A DNA stretch of 64,000 bases from Terriglobia bacterium (lineage in GTDB: Bacteria; Acidobacteriota; Terriglobia; UBA7540), in contig DASTAW010000054.1 in assembly GCA_035712365.1 (NCBI GenBank), forward strand, positions 1 to 64,000, in the 5' to 3' direction. The translations under genes and the position numbers were made by a program. Below, piece by piece: positions 53,032 through 62,197 of the stretch; the first letter of the stretch is position 1; every line of letters starts with the position of its first letter. The notes under the pieces are model-generated. The model was not told where the DNA came from. It was given only the letters and a program-made list of their open reading frames with translations, and made no database searches.

Positions 53032-53079
53032 GCTGGACTCCTCAAGCCTTCCTGGCAATTCAGACGTAGAGGTGCCGTG

Positions 53080-55788
53080 ATGCGCGCATCCACGAAGTTC
53101 CCGCGGTTTGTCCTGACCTCGATAGTGCTCCTTATTTCCGGTTTCATTTTCGTCACTCCGGGCTTCGCGGAGAATGGTGCAGTCGCGCCCGGGCATCTAC
53201 GCTGCGAATACCTCAAGAATCCAGCGGGAATTGACGTGCGCCAGCCGCGGTTTCAGTGGGTGCTGGACAATTCACGCCGCGGAGTGATGCAAACGGCATA
53301 CCAGATTCTTGTTGCCTCAAGCACCGCGGGGTTGGCCGGTAACCGCGGCGACCTGTGGGACAGCGGGAAAGTCATGTCCGGCGACTCAAGCCAAATCGCG
53401 TATAGCGGTAAGCCGCTGGTAAGCGACCGCGTCTACTACTGGAAAGTCCGCACCTGGGACGGCCAGGGGAACGAGAGTGACTACAGCGCGCCCGCAAAGT
53501 TTGGAATGGGGCTGCTGGAACGGCAGGACTGGAAAGGCCAGTGGATTGGCGGGGGTGGCCTGCTGCGCAAGGGATTCAGCCTGGCGGGCAAAGTGGTCCG
53601 TGCGCGAGCCTACGTTACAGCCCTTGGCTACTATGAACTGCACCTCAACGGTAAGAAGATCGGCGAGAAAGTGCTTGACCCCGCCTGGACCGTCTATCCA
53701 AAGCGGGTGCTTTATTCCACCTATGACGTCACTTCTGCCCTCAAAGACGGCGCGAACGCCATCGGCGTGATGCTCGGCGGTGGCTGGGCGACCCAGCAGG
53801 CGGGTGGTCCTGCCTATTACAAGGCGCCGGCCCTGCTCTTCCAGATGAACATCGAGCTTGCGGACGGGAAAACGGTCAGCGTCTCAAGCGACACTTCCTG
53901 GAAAACGGCCGCCGGACCTGTGGTGAGCGACAGCGTTTACGATGGAGAGGTCTACGATGCGCGGGAGGAGCAGGCTGGATGGGACCGATCTGGCTTTGAT
54001 GATTCGGCGTGGGCGGCTGCACACGAGGAGCAGGGCACGGCGGGAGAAATCTCGGCTGAGATGATGCCGCCAATCCGCGTGACGGATACTCTCGTGCCGC
54101 ACTCCATGACGAACCCTGAGCCGGGAGTCTACGTTTACGATTTTGGACAGAACTTTGCCGGCTGGGCGCGGCTGGTTGTTCGCGGGCCGCGCGGGGCAAA
54201 GGTCAGGCTGCGGTTCAGCGAACTGATCTATCCGAATGGCACGATCAATCGCCAGAACATCCGCAGCGCCAAGGCCCGCGACATTTACGTCCTGCGCGGA
54301 AGCGGGCTTGAAAAGTATGAGCCGCGCTTTACCTACCACGGGTTCCGCTACGTGGAAGTAACGGGCTACCCCGGCACGCCGAGCCTGGATTCGATTCGCG
54401 GCCGGGTGGTCAACAGCGCCGTCGAGACCACCGGCAGCTTTGTTGCGTCAAAACAGATCTTGAACGATATCCAGCATCTCATCCGCTGGGGCCAGCTCTC
54501 CAATCTTTACAGTATTCCCACTGACTGTGATCAGCGTAATGAACGCCAGGGCTGGATGGGTGACGCCCAGGTTACAGCGGAAGAAGCCATGATGAATTTT
54601 GACATGGCGGCGTTCTACACCAACTTCGTCCGCGACATCCGCGACGCGCAGATGCCGGACGGTGAAATTCCTGATACCGTGCCGCACAAGTACGGCAGGT
54701 ATCCTGCGGACCCGGCCTGGGGCACGGCCTATCCGCTGCTGTGCTGGTACATGTGGCAGCAGTATGGCGACAGGCGCATCCTGGAGGAGAATTACGACGG
54801 ACTGAAGAAGTACCTGGAATTCCTGCGCACCAGGGCCAAGGACAATGTTCTGCGGTACAGCTACTACGGTGACTGGGTGGCCATCAAGCCTACACCCGGC
54901 GCGCTGGTTTCGGATGCATACTTTTATTACGACACGCGCATTCTGTCTGACATTGCAAAGGTCCTTGGCAAAACCGGGGACACGGATGCCTATGCAGCGC
55001 TTGCCGATCAAATCAAGGCTGCGTTCAACAATGCGTTCTTCAAAGCTGACACCGGCGAATATGCGAACGGCGCCCAGACCGCCCAGGTCATGCCGTTGTT
55101 CCTGGATCTGGTCCCGGAAAAAGAGCGTGGCGGAGTGATGGGCAAGCTCTACAACAACATTGTCTATGAAAATAACACACACGTCACCACTGGCTTTATC
55201 GGGGTCAAATATCTTCTTCCCGTGCTGACCCGCGATGGACACTCTGACCTGGCGTATGAACTGGCCACCCAGACAACCTATCCCAGTTGGGGATACATGA
55301 TCGCGGAGGGAGCAACCACCTTGTGGGAACTGTGGCAGTCCAAGATCGGCCCTTCCATGAATTCCCACAACCACATCATGATGGGAAGCCTTGGCGCGTG
55401 GTTTTATCGCGCCCTCGGGGGCATCAATCTTGGCCCTGACGGCGAAGGCTACCGGCACATCGTGATAAAACCCAATATGGTTGAGGACCTCGACTGGACA
55501 AGCGCTTCGATGGAAACCCCGCGTGGCCAGGTGTCCTGCTCCTGGCAGAAAAAGGCTGGGGCCGTTTCCATGGAGGTGGTTGTTCCGGCCAATAGCGACG
55601 CCAAAATCGTGGTTCCGCCAGAAGAGGAGATGACGAAGGTGATAGTCCGCGAAGGCGACCACGTGGTGTGGCAAAACGGCAAGTTCGTTCCCGGCGACCC
55701 CGGGATTACCGGCGCCACGTTGCGGGAACACGCCATTGAGTTCAGCGCAGGCTCAGGCTATTATCATTTTCTCCTGACCGGAGAATGA
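53080..55788 (+). CDS. Secreted GH78 alpha-L-rhamnosidase
   Basis: A 902-aa protein starting at ATG 53080 (a GTG three bases upstream is alternative) with a signal peptide (FPRFVLTSIVLLISGFIFVTPGFA). The N-terminal Fn3-like and beta-sandwich domains extend to about 430 (KNPAGIDVRQPRFQW, the jelly-roll carbohydrate-binding region). The (alpha/alpha)6 barrel holds TDCDQRNERQGWMGDAQ (about 483-499), matching the GH78 acid motif with catalytic Glu, and YGDWVAIKPTPGALVSDAYF. The C-terminal beta domain runs from about 790. It releases terminal alpha-L-rhamnose from glycans or glycosides in the periplasm or outside. It lies directly after lutB and four bases before an overlapping frame of the next gene. 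Confidence 0.9.
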   Translation: MRASTKFPRFVLTSIVLLISGFIFVTPGFAENGAVAPGHLRCEYLKNPAGIDVRQPRFQWVLDNSRRGVMQTAYQILVASSTAGLAGNRGDLWDSGKVMSGDSSQIAYSGKPLVSDRVYYWKVRTWDGQGNESDYSAPAKFGMGLLERQDWKGQWIGGGGLLRKGFSLAGKVVRARAYVTALGYYELHLNGKKIGEKVLDPAWTVYPKRVLYSTYDVTSALKDGANAIGVMLGGGWATQQAGGPAYYKAPALLFQMNIELADGKTVSVSSDTSWKTAAGPVVSDSVYDGEVYDAREEQAGWDRSGFDDSAWAAAHEEQGTAGEISAEMMPPIRVTDTLVPHSMTNPEPGVYVYDFGQNFAGWARLVVRGPRGAKVRLRFSELIYPNGTINRQNIRSAKARDIYVLRGSGLEKYEPRFTYHGFRYVEVTGYPGTPSLDSIRGRVVNSAVETTGSFVASKQILNDIQHLIRWGQLSNLYSIPTDCDQRNERQGWMGDAQVTAEEAMMNFDMAAFYTNFVRDIRDAQMPDGEIPDTVPHKYGRYPADPAWGTAYPLLCWYMWQQYGDRRILEENYDGLKKYLEFLRTRAKDNVLRYSYYGDWVAIKPTPGALVSDAYFYYDTRILSDIAKVLGKTGDTDAYAALADQIKAAFNNAFFKADTGEYANGAQTAQVMPLFLDLVPEKERGGVMGKLYNNIVYENNTHVTTGFIGVKYLLPVLTRDGHSDLAYELATQTTYPSWGYMIAEGATTLWELWQSKIGPSMNSHNHIMMGSLGAWFYRALGGINLGPDGEGYRHIVIKPNMVEDLDWTSASMETPRGQVSCSWQKKAGAVSMEVVVPANSDAKIVVPPEEEMTKVIVREGDHVVWQNGKFVPGDPGITGATLREHAIEFSAGSGYYHFLLTGE

Positions 55789-55838
55789 CTTGCGGTGTGA
55801 GAAGTGCTCTTACTCTTGCTTTGACGAAAGGACGAACT

Positions 55839-56810
55839 GTGAAACTGGTCTCTTATGAATCGGGGAAGCAACCTGCCCTGGGAGTCGTGGTAAAAGACTG
55901 GATCGTCGGCGTCGGTCCGGCGATCCATCTGTTGCAGAAAAAGCGGGTGCCGCGAGCACTGGCGGGAGGCGCGAACTTCAAGAATGCGGCGCGCCGCCTC
56001 CTCGACGCCGGCGCGGCTCCGAAAGACATGATCGAACTGCTCGGGCGGGGGCAGGCCTGGGGCAAAGCGCTTGCTGTGGTCACCTCAGCACTGGCAAAAG
56101 GGATTGATCCCGCCAAAGCGCCGCGAGGCCTTTTTACTCCTCTCGCCGATGCACGCCTGCTCGCTCCCATCCCGAAGCCGGGCAAGATCACCTGTGTGGG
56201 GCTGAACTATGCCGACCATGCCCGCGAGCAGGGGCATGAGCCTCCGAAGTCGCCAATCTTTTTTCTCAAGTCCGGTAATACGATTTGCGGCCCGGGCGAC
56301 CCGATTCAACTGCCGCCGAATTCTTCCCAGGTGGACTACGAAGCGGAGTTTGCCGTGGTCATTGGGAAGGGAGGGAGCCGCATTTCCGAAGGGGACGCAT
56401 ACGATCACGTTGCCGGCTATATGGTCCTGCATGACGTCAGCGCGCGCGATCTGCAGTTCTCTGACGGCCAGTGGTTTCGCGGCAAAAGCTGTGACACTTT
56501 TGCCCCAAGCGGCCCCTGGATCGTTACGCGGGACGAAATCAAGGACCCGCACAAATTGCGGATTTCTCTCACGCTAAATGGCGAGGTCATGCAGGATTCG
56601 AACACTTCCAACCTGATTTTCAGCGTGCCTTATCTGATCAGTTACCTGTCGCAGTCTGCCAGGTGGGAAGTAGGCGATGTGATTTCCACCGGCACGCCAC
56701 CCGGGGTCGGTGTTTTTCGCAAGCCTCCGGTGTTCCTGAAGGCAGGAGATACCGTCAGCGTTACAGTTGAGGGCTTGGGGACGCTGACGAATACAGTCGC
56801 CGGCCCTTAA
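55839..56810 (+). CDS. Fumarylacetoacetate hydrolase (FAH)-family protein
   Basis: A 323-aa protein. The GTG at 55839 follows AAAGGACG and gives the usual FAH start VKLVSYESG; an ATG overlapping the rhamnosidase stop (55785) gives an unlikely 18-residue extension. The FAH signature ITCVGLNYADHAREQGHEPPKSPIFFLK and the metal-binding acidic residues in VDYEAEFAVVIGKGG are clear, followed by GYMVLHDVSARDLQ and GDVISTGTPPGVG. Such enzymes hydrolyse acylpyruvates or related sugar-acid intermediates, for example 2-keto-3-deoxy sugar acids. A link with rhamnose or pentonate breakdown is suggested by the neighbouring rhamnosidase, but is not proven. Confidence 0.9.
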   Translation: MKLVSYESGKQPALGVVVKDWIVGVGPAIHLLQKKRVPRALAGGANFKNAARRLLDAGAAPKDMIELLGRGQAWGKALAVVTSALAKGIDPAKAPRGLFTPLADARLLAPIPKPGKITCVGLNYADHAREQGHEPPKSPIFFLKSGNTICGPGDPIQLPPNSSQVDYEAEFAVVIGKGGSRISEGDAYDHVAGYMVLHDVSARDLQFSDGQWFRGKSCDTFAPSGPWIVTRDEIKDPHKLRISLTLNGEVMQDSNTSNLIFSVPYLISYLSQSARWEVGDVISTGTPPGVGVFRKPPVFLKAGDTVSVTVEGLGTLTNTVAGP

Positions 56811-56869
56811 AGATGTTTGCCGATTGGAGCCGACGGCCGGGCGCGGCGTTCCTGAGAAAGGATGGATCA

Positions 56870-58576
56870 TTACTCTTGAGCCAATCGCTCCTGGGCGGCT
56901 TTGGGGAGGGCGTTGTAAAGGGCCACGAAGGCGCCATTCGTCCATCCAAACCCCACCACGTTCGTCTTGTATCCCACCTGAATGTTGGTTTCGGAAGACC
57001 TCGTATCCACGTTGTATTTTTCGCGGATCGTTCCGTCCTTCAGGAAGTTGTCAAGCACCATGGAAAGGAACTGGAGTGAAATGCCGTTGGCTTCAGCGGC
57101 ATAGCCATAACGTCGCAGCCCCTCGATGGCGATCAGTTGGATCGGCGCCCAGCCGTACGGCGCGTCCCACTGCGCGCCTGTGTTCACCATGCTCATCACG
57201 ATTCCACCCGGCCGGTCAAAGGCTGCAAGATTCTTGAAAACGGCTTTTGCCTGCTCGGGAGAAGCCAGACCGACCCAGAGAGGATAAAACGTGGTGGCGT
57301 AGGAATATCGGGATTGGGTCCCGCTGGTAAAATCGTAATCGTAATAAAGACCGTATTCAGAGCTCCAAAGATATTTATCGATTTTCTGGCGCCGGGTTGC
57401 CGCCCGTTGACGCCATTCCATGGAAGCTTCTTTCAGACCAAGCTCAGCGCTCATCCACTCCAGGTCCTGTTCAGATTTGTAAAGCAGACAGTTTAGCCCA
57501 ACGGCTGCAAAATCCGGGGTGCCGGCCCCAAACGGGCCAAAGCGGAAAGACACATCGAATCCCGATTCGCGCATGCTGCGATCGCCCTTGTAAAACCTGG
57601 GCGTCAGAGCAAATTTGTCCAGGGTTTCGTCCTGCTGCCTGGCGCCCGGCTCGTTGAGCGTGAAGTCCAGGTTGAGCGAAAACTCCGGGCCCATGACGGC
57701 TGCCTGAGAGCCTTTCCCGTTTTTTGGTACCAGTTGGAGGTAAGGCTGGCTACCCTGCGGGTGAAGCATAAAATACTGTGCCACGGTTCTATAGTAGGCG
57801 TCTGTGGCAGGACCAAGCTCAGGGACCGGACCCTCGCCGAAATCGTAGAATCGAGAAAGGCCGGTGTCTCCTGCCAGGTGGGGAGGTTCTGTCCAGAAGC
57901 GGTAGTCCTTGACGGCATGGTCGTAGGCTGTGCGAAGCCAGGCCGGGTCCGATTGATCCTTGGCTTTCTCAGCTCCGTAGACTGTCCGGATCATGGATGT
58001 TAGAAATGGCGGCTGGGAGCGAGTCAGGTAATACGTCCGGTTGGCATTGAGAATTCCGCCATAGTGATCGATTTCAAAAAAGAAGTTGTCGATAATATCC
58101 CGGGCCAGGTTGGTCCTGCCGTCCTCGACCAGACCACGAATGATAAAGTAGCTGTCCCATCCGTACATCTCATTGAACATGCCTCCCGGGACGACATAAG
58201 GCTTGGGGAGGTAGAGCAAACCCGGGGATTTGATGGCACTGAGGTCAACAGCCCCCAGTTTTTTGATGACTGCCGGCAATCGGTTGACTTGCACCTGACA
58301 TCCAACTGCAGCAGTTCTCAGACCTGCGGGCTCCGGAAAATCCACAGGAAGGTAAAGGACGGACTTGGCGTTCGTTTTGGGATCGGTGTAGGTTCCGCAC
58401 TTAGTCATCGAGCGGGTCAGCGTGTCCCAGCCGCTGGAAATGTACTGCAGAATCTTTTGTACATTGGCCGGTGTCTTCGTTTGGGCGGCAGGGGCCACGT
58501 GGCCCGGAAGGGCAGTAAGGCACGCGGCCAGAATGACATACAGAAGAATCGGCCGAATAATGAGCGATTTTTTCAT
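56870..58576 (-). CDS. Periplasmic GH37 trehalase
   Basis: A 568-aa protein with a signal peptide (IIRPILLYVILAACLTALPG). The two trehalase signatures are PGGMFNEMYGWDSYF (about 133-147; Met replaces the usual Arg after Gly-Gly) and QWDAPYGWAPIQ near 480-491. These glycoside hydrolases split trehalose into two glucoses. The change at the Arg position of signature 1 may affect substrate binding, so trehalase specificity is likely but not certain. The ATG is at 58576. No Shine-Dalgarno is visible, and the promoter candidate suggests a nearly leaderless mRNA. It is convergent with the FAH-family gene. Confidence 0.88.
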   Translation of the reverse strand: MKKSLIIRPILLYVILAACLTALPGHVAPAAQTKTPANVQKILQYISSGWDTLTRSMTKCGTYTDPKTNAKSVLYLPVDFPEPAGLRTAAVGCQVQVNRLPAVIKKLGAVDLSAIKSPGLLYLPKPYVVPGGMFNEMYGWDSYFIIRGLVEDGRTNLARDIIDNFFFEIDHYGGILNANRTYYLTRSQPPFLTSMIRTVYGAEKAKDQSDPAWLRTAYDHAVKDYRFWTEPPHLAGDTGLSRFYDFGEGPVPELGPATDAYYRTVAQYFMLHPQGSQPYLQLVPKNGKGSQAAVMGPEFSLNLDFTLNEPGARQQDETLDKFALTPRFYKGDRSMRESGFDVSFRFGPFGAGTPDFAAVGLNCLLYKSEQDLEWMSAELGLKEASMEWRQRAATRRQKIDKYLWSSEYGLYYDYDFTSGTQSRYSYATTFYPLWVGLASPEQAKAVFKNLAAFDRPGGIVMSMVNTGAQWDAPYGWAPIQLIAIEGLRRYGYAAEANGISLQFLSMVLDNFLKDGTIREKYNVDTRSSETNIQVGYKTNVVGFGWTNGAFVALYNALPKAAQERLAQE

Positions 58577-58584
58577 AGGATAAG

Positions 58585-58613
58585 ACTATATAATTCCAGT
58601 TATTCATCTTCAA
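58585..58613 (-). promoter_or_regulatory. Candidate promoter of the trehalase, nearly leaderless
   Basis: On the minus strand TTGAAG (58613-58608), a 17-base spacer and TATAGT (58590-58585) lie so close to ATG 58576 that transcription would start about two bases before it. The sequence between the -10 and ATG (CTTATCCT) lacks a ribosome site. Confidence 0.5.
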
Positions 58614-58723
58614 CACAAGTTTCTTGGCGGTACGCCCCGGATGCTTTCGGCCGGTGCGGGGACGCTCTGGTTTTATTGACCGCGCAGAGGCTTTTCTGTC
58701 AGAATCCTCTAGGAACGAAAGCT

Positions 58724-59938
58724 ATGCCGCGCACGCTTCCACAGACCCGCGAAATACTCGCTGCCGCAAGGCTTGAGCATGTTCGCTATGCCATCCGCGA
58801 CCTTGCCGTGCTGGCGGAGGATTTGGCTCGCCAGGGCAAACAGATCCTGCCCCTCAACATCGGTGATCCGGTGATCTTTGATTTCCAGACCCCCGCTCAC
58901 TTGATCGAGGCGGCTGCCAAGGCCATGCGGGACGGCTGCAACGGTTATGCTCCGTCCGTGGGCGTAAAGCCGGCGCTTGAAGCGATCCGGGCAGAGGCGG
59001 AAGCGAAAGGCATCCGGAACATCCAGACTGTTTTTGTTACCGAGGGCGTCAGTGAAGCCGTGGACCTTGTTCTGACGGCGCTGCTGGAGCCGCACGAGAG
59101 TGTTCTGACGCCCCTGCCGGACTACCCGCTCTATGATGCCGTGCTCGCAAAACTGAACGCGCTTCCCAGTTCTTATAACCTGGATGAGAGCAATGGCTGG
59201 CAACCGGATGTCGATCATCTGGAGAGCCAGGTCACCAGAAATACCCGTGGGCTGGTAGTGATCAATCCGAACAACCCGACGGGCGCGGTCTATTCGCAGG
59301 CCACGCTTGAAAAGATAGTAGAAGTGGCGCGGCGGCACAACCTGGTGATCTTTTCCGACGAAATTTATGCGCGGCTTATGCTGGACGGCGAGCCTCACGT
59401 CTCGATTGCGAGTCTGGCGCCCGACGTTCCTGTGGTCACCTTCGGCGGACTTTCCAAAGAATACCTGGCCCCGGGCTGGCGGGTGGCCTGGGGCATCGTG
59501 AGCGGCGATGCCGGAGTGGTCGCTCCCTACGTTGAAGGCATCCACAAGCTGCTTCGGGCGCGTCTGTCTGCAAATCATCCGCTGCAATACGCAATTCCGG
59601 CGGCGCTCCATGGGCCGCAGGACCACCTGCAGGAAACCGTGAACAAGCTACGCAGGCGGCGCGATCTGGTGATGGACTGGAGCCAGAACACTCGCAGAGT
59701 CAGTTGCGTCAGCCCGCGCGGGGCTTTTTATGCTTTTCCGCGTCTGGACATTCCAGAGAGCGACGATGACTTCGTGCGGGGCTTGCTGGCGGAGCAGCAC
59801 GTGCTGGTGGTGAACGGTGGAGGGTTTGGCCAGGCCCCAGGGACGCGGCACGTCCGCATCGTATTTCTGCCGCCCGAACACATTCTTGAGCCGGCGCTTG
59901 GCAAAATCACGGCATACCTTGAGAAGCACTGGCCGTGA
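58724..59938 (+). CDS. PLP-dependent class I/II aminotransferase (AlaA-like)
   Basis: A 404-aa cytoplasmic enzyme. ATG 58724 is used; an apparent extension back to 58064 lies opposite the trehalase gene and is not real. It starts RTLPQTREILAAARLEHVRYAIRDL, typical of the alanine/glutamate-pyruvate group. NPNNPTGAVYS, SDEIYARLMLDG and FGGLSKEYLAPGWRVAW (with the PLP-binding lysine) are present in the expected order. The most likely reaction is alanine-2-oxoglutarate transamination; related enzymes use aspartate or aromatic amino acids. Divergent from trehalase. Confidence 0.92.
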   Translation: MPRTLPQTREILAAARLEHVRYAIRDLAVLAEDLARQGKQILPLNIGDPVIFDFQTPAHLIEAAAKAMRDGCNGYAPSVGVKPALEAIRAEAEAKGIRNIQTVFVTEGVSEAVDLVLTALLEPHESVLTPLPDYPLYDAVLAKLNALPSSYNLDESNGWQPDVDHLESQVTRNTRGLVVINPNNPTGAVYSQATLEKIVEVARRHNLVIFSDEIYARLMLDGEPHVSIASLAPDVPVVTFGGLSKEYLAPGWRVAWGIVSGDAGVVAPYVEGIHKLLRARLSANHPLQYAIPAALHGPQDHLQETVNKLRRRRDLVMDWSQNTRRVSCVSPRGAFYAFPRLDIPESDDDFVRGLLAEQHVLVVNGGGFGQAPGTRHVRIVFLPPEHILEPALGKITAYLEKHWP

Positions 59939-60189
59939 CGTTCGCGTTTTTGCCCGCCCGGGCGGCCTGCTCCCGGCTGGCGCAAGGCCCATGTTTGGCG
60001 GTAGCGATAGAAAACGGGCAAGTTAGATTATCGGCTTTTTCGTTTCCGGCTGCTTGTTCAGTCCGGCACGCCTTGAACAACCAGACCGAAACGACATTTG
60101 CGGTCCTGGCATTCTCGCGTTATTCTTAACACATCCGAGTTCAGTTTAACGGAATTCCGGTCAGCGCAGTCGCAGATTGCAGGTTTGTT

Positions 60190-60345
60190 GTGGACGGCAT
60201 CGAATTCAAGAACGACGAGCAGGCGGCCTCGCGGGAGTTTCCCAACCAGTTTTGCCCGGTGTGCGGGACCCGCCTGGAATCGAACCATTGTAAGATGGTC
60301 TGTTCGCGTTGCGGTTATTTCATGTCCTGTTCGGAGTTCGAATAA
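60190..60345 (+). CDS. 51-aa zinc-ribbon micro-protein
   Basis: GTG 60190 to TAA 60343-60345. AGG six bases upstream is a weak ribosome site. The sequence has CPVCG at 22-26, then C34, CSRCG at 38-42 and C47, i.e. a compact CxxC...CxxC ribbon in a small acidic-ended protein (ending SCSEFE). From memory similar short zinc ribbons occur before STAS or anti-sigma genes, but this should be checked. It lies 92 bases upstream of the STAS gene on the same strand. Confidence 0.6.
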   Translation: MDGIEFKNDEQAASREFPNQFCPVCGTRLESNHCKMVCSRCGYFMSCSEFE

Positions 60346-60437
60346 GATTTTCCCAAGCATGCAACACGCTACTCGAGTAGCGGGCCAGATGTTTTGCAGC
60401 GGCCGGGGCCCGTGCCGAGAAACTCAGGAGGGGTGAA

Positions 60438-60782
60438 ATGGCACTGCACATTGTAGAAAAGGATACGGATGGAGTGACCGTGCTGTCGTTGGCGGGTCGC
60501 GTGACTCTGGGCGACGAAAGCGGCCAGTTGCGGAGCACGATTAAGCAACTCCTGGCGCAAGGAAAAAAGCGCCTGGTGCTTGACCTTGCCGACGTCAGCT
60601 ACATTGACAGCGCAGGACTCGGCACTCTGGTTGCCGCGTATACCTCCGCCCGCCATGAGGGTGGCGAGGTCCGCCTGGCTGGCGTCACAAAAAACTTTGG
60701 CGAATTACTCAACGTCACCAAGCTTCTGACGGTTTTCAGCGTGCATGATAATGTGCCGGACGCGCTGAAGGGTTTCCGCTAA
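60438..60782 (+). CDS. STAS-domain anti-sigma-factor antagonist
   Basis: A 114-aa protein with GGAGGGGTGAA before ATG 60438. The SpoIIAA-like fold is shown by VTVLSLAGRVTLGDESGQL and LVLDLADVSYIDSAGLGTLVAAY, where the Ser of DSAG is the usual phosphorylation site. It would bind and sequester an anti-sigma kinase when dephosphorylated. No cognate kinase gene is visible nearby; the kinase is presumably elsewhere. The end is convergent with the DUF1015 gene, 14 bases apart. Confidence 0.92.
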   Translation: MALHIVEKDTDGVTVLSLAGRVTLGDESGQLRSTIKQLLAQGKKRLVLDLADVSYIDSAGLGTLVAAYTSARHEGGEVRLAGVTKNFGELLNVTKLLTVFSVHDNVPDALKGFR

Positions 60783-60796
60783 ATTTTGCGAAGGCG

Positions 60797-62131
60797 CTAC
60801 AGGCCTGCGGGATTGTCCATCCAATAGACCGCCAAGCCGGACAGCAGCTTGGGGTAGAAGTCCGTGGATTTCTGCGGCAGCGGCAGACCTGCGTAGGCGT
60901 TCTCGCAGACGGCCTGGATGGGCGTCGGGTTCATCAGGAAGGCCGCCTGCGCCTGGCCTGCATTCACCTCTTCGACAGCCTGCTCCATTTCGCGGACGTA
61001 GCGCAGATATTTCTGTTCGCGCACAGCCTGGCGATCGATCCGCATCACCTTTTCCAGCACCAGCCCGTGCAGGAGAACCACGTCCAGCCGGCGGAGGGTT
61101 TCAGGGAATTCGCCGAGCGCTGCGGCGAGACCGGCGTCTTTTTTGAGTTTGAACAACGCCGCGCGCTTCGCCCCTGCATAGGCCGCGATGGTGGGCTGTT
61201 CGCGCCCGGACTTTTCGAGCGCCTGGCGGATCGTCTGCGCGTCCTGCGCCGTCTCTCCGCTCGTAGCAAGTTTTTCAACCTGGAAGAACGGCGCGGCCTC
61301 CCGGCAGAGTTTTTCCCAGTCAAACCCCGGCAGGCTGTGCACCACGCGATGCGTGGGAAGGACCAGCAGGCCGTCGCTTTCGAGCGGCACAAACGTGGCC
61401 ATGATGTAGTTCGCGCGATCGTCTTCCGGCGCGTTCCGGCGGCGCTCGCGCGCGTAGGCCAGGGATGTTTCATAGCGATGGTGGCCGTCGGCGATTACCA
61501 GCTTTTTGGACCTCATCGCGTCAATCACCTGCTCCAGCACGCGCGGGTCCGACACGCGCCACATGGAATGCAAGCTCGAGTATTCATCCGTCAGTTCCTG
61601 CCAGGGCGCCGCCTGCGTCTCTTCGCGCAGCAGATGATCGATCTCGCCTTTAGGATCGCTATAGAGCATGAAGATCTGCCCGAAATTGCACCGCGTGGCT
61701 TTCAGCAATTCCATGCGGTCCGCCTTGGGACCGGAGAGCGTCTCTTCATGCCGATGGACCACGCCGGCGGAATATTCTTCCAGGCGCAGCAACGCCACAA
61801 ATCCCCGCCGCTGTTTTCGCCGGGAGGTCTCGCCAGACTCGCCGGGCACGGCGAATTCCTGAAAGTAAGGATAAATAGCCGGCTCGCCCTCTGAAACCAG
61901 CGTGCGTTCCTCGATCCAGTTCTGCAACTCCGCGGCCGCCTCGCTGTAAACGCTCTGGCTGCTGCCCGGAGTCGGCTGCCGCAGAATCAGCCGGACAAAG
62001 TTGTACGGGCTCGTCGCGTAATAGCGGGCGCGCATTTCGGGCGATACCTTGTCATACGGCTGCGTCACAACCTTCTGCAAATCGATTGCTGAATTGTAAT
62101 GAAGCGCCCGAAAAGGATAAATCTCAGCCAT
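60797..62131 (-). CDS. DUF1015-family protein
   Basis: A 444-aa protein starting MAEIYPFRALHYNSAIDLQKVVTQPYDKVSPEMRARYYATSPYNFVRLIL-like sequence (two successive family blocks, 1-30 and 30-50). Later family blocks are VHRHEETLSGPKADRMELLKATRCNFGQIFMLY region and KKLVIADGHHRYETSLAYARERR. The GHHRYETS motif is typical of these ParB-nuclease-fold-like putative kinases. The biochemical activity is not established. It is monocistronic and convergent with the STAS gene. Confidence 0.88.
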   Translation of the reverse strand: MAEIYPFRALHYNSAIDLQKVVTQPYDKVSPEMRARYYATSPYNFVRLILRQPTPGSSQSVYSEAAAELQNWIEERTLVSEGEPAIYPYFQEFAVPGESGETSRRKQRRGFVALLRLEEYSAGVVHRHEETLSGPKADRMELLKATRCNFGQIFMLYSDPKGEIDHLLREETQAAPWQELTDEYSSLHSMWRVSDPRVLEQVIDAMRSKKLVIADGHHRYETSLAYARERRRNAPEDDRANYIMATFVPLESDGLLVLPTHRVVHSLPGFDWEKLCREAAPFFQVEKLATSGETAQDAQTIRQALEKSGREQPTIAAYAGAKRAALFKLKKDAGLAAALGEFPETLRRLDVVLLHGLVLEKVMRIDRQAVREQKYLRYVREMEQAVEEVNAGQAQAAFLMNPTPIQAVCENAYAGLPLPQKSTDFYPKLLSGLAVYWMDNPAGL

Positions 62132-62197
62132 ACAGCCCGCCCCCTCGGTGATGAAGAAAACGGCTATCTTATCACAGGTGGCGGACGGGCTGCATAT

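Noticed and set aside
58064-58723. N-terminal 220-residue extension of the aminotransferase
   Set aside because: It is antisense to the trehalase gene and the family N-terminus begins at the ATG at 58724.
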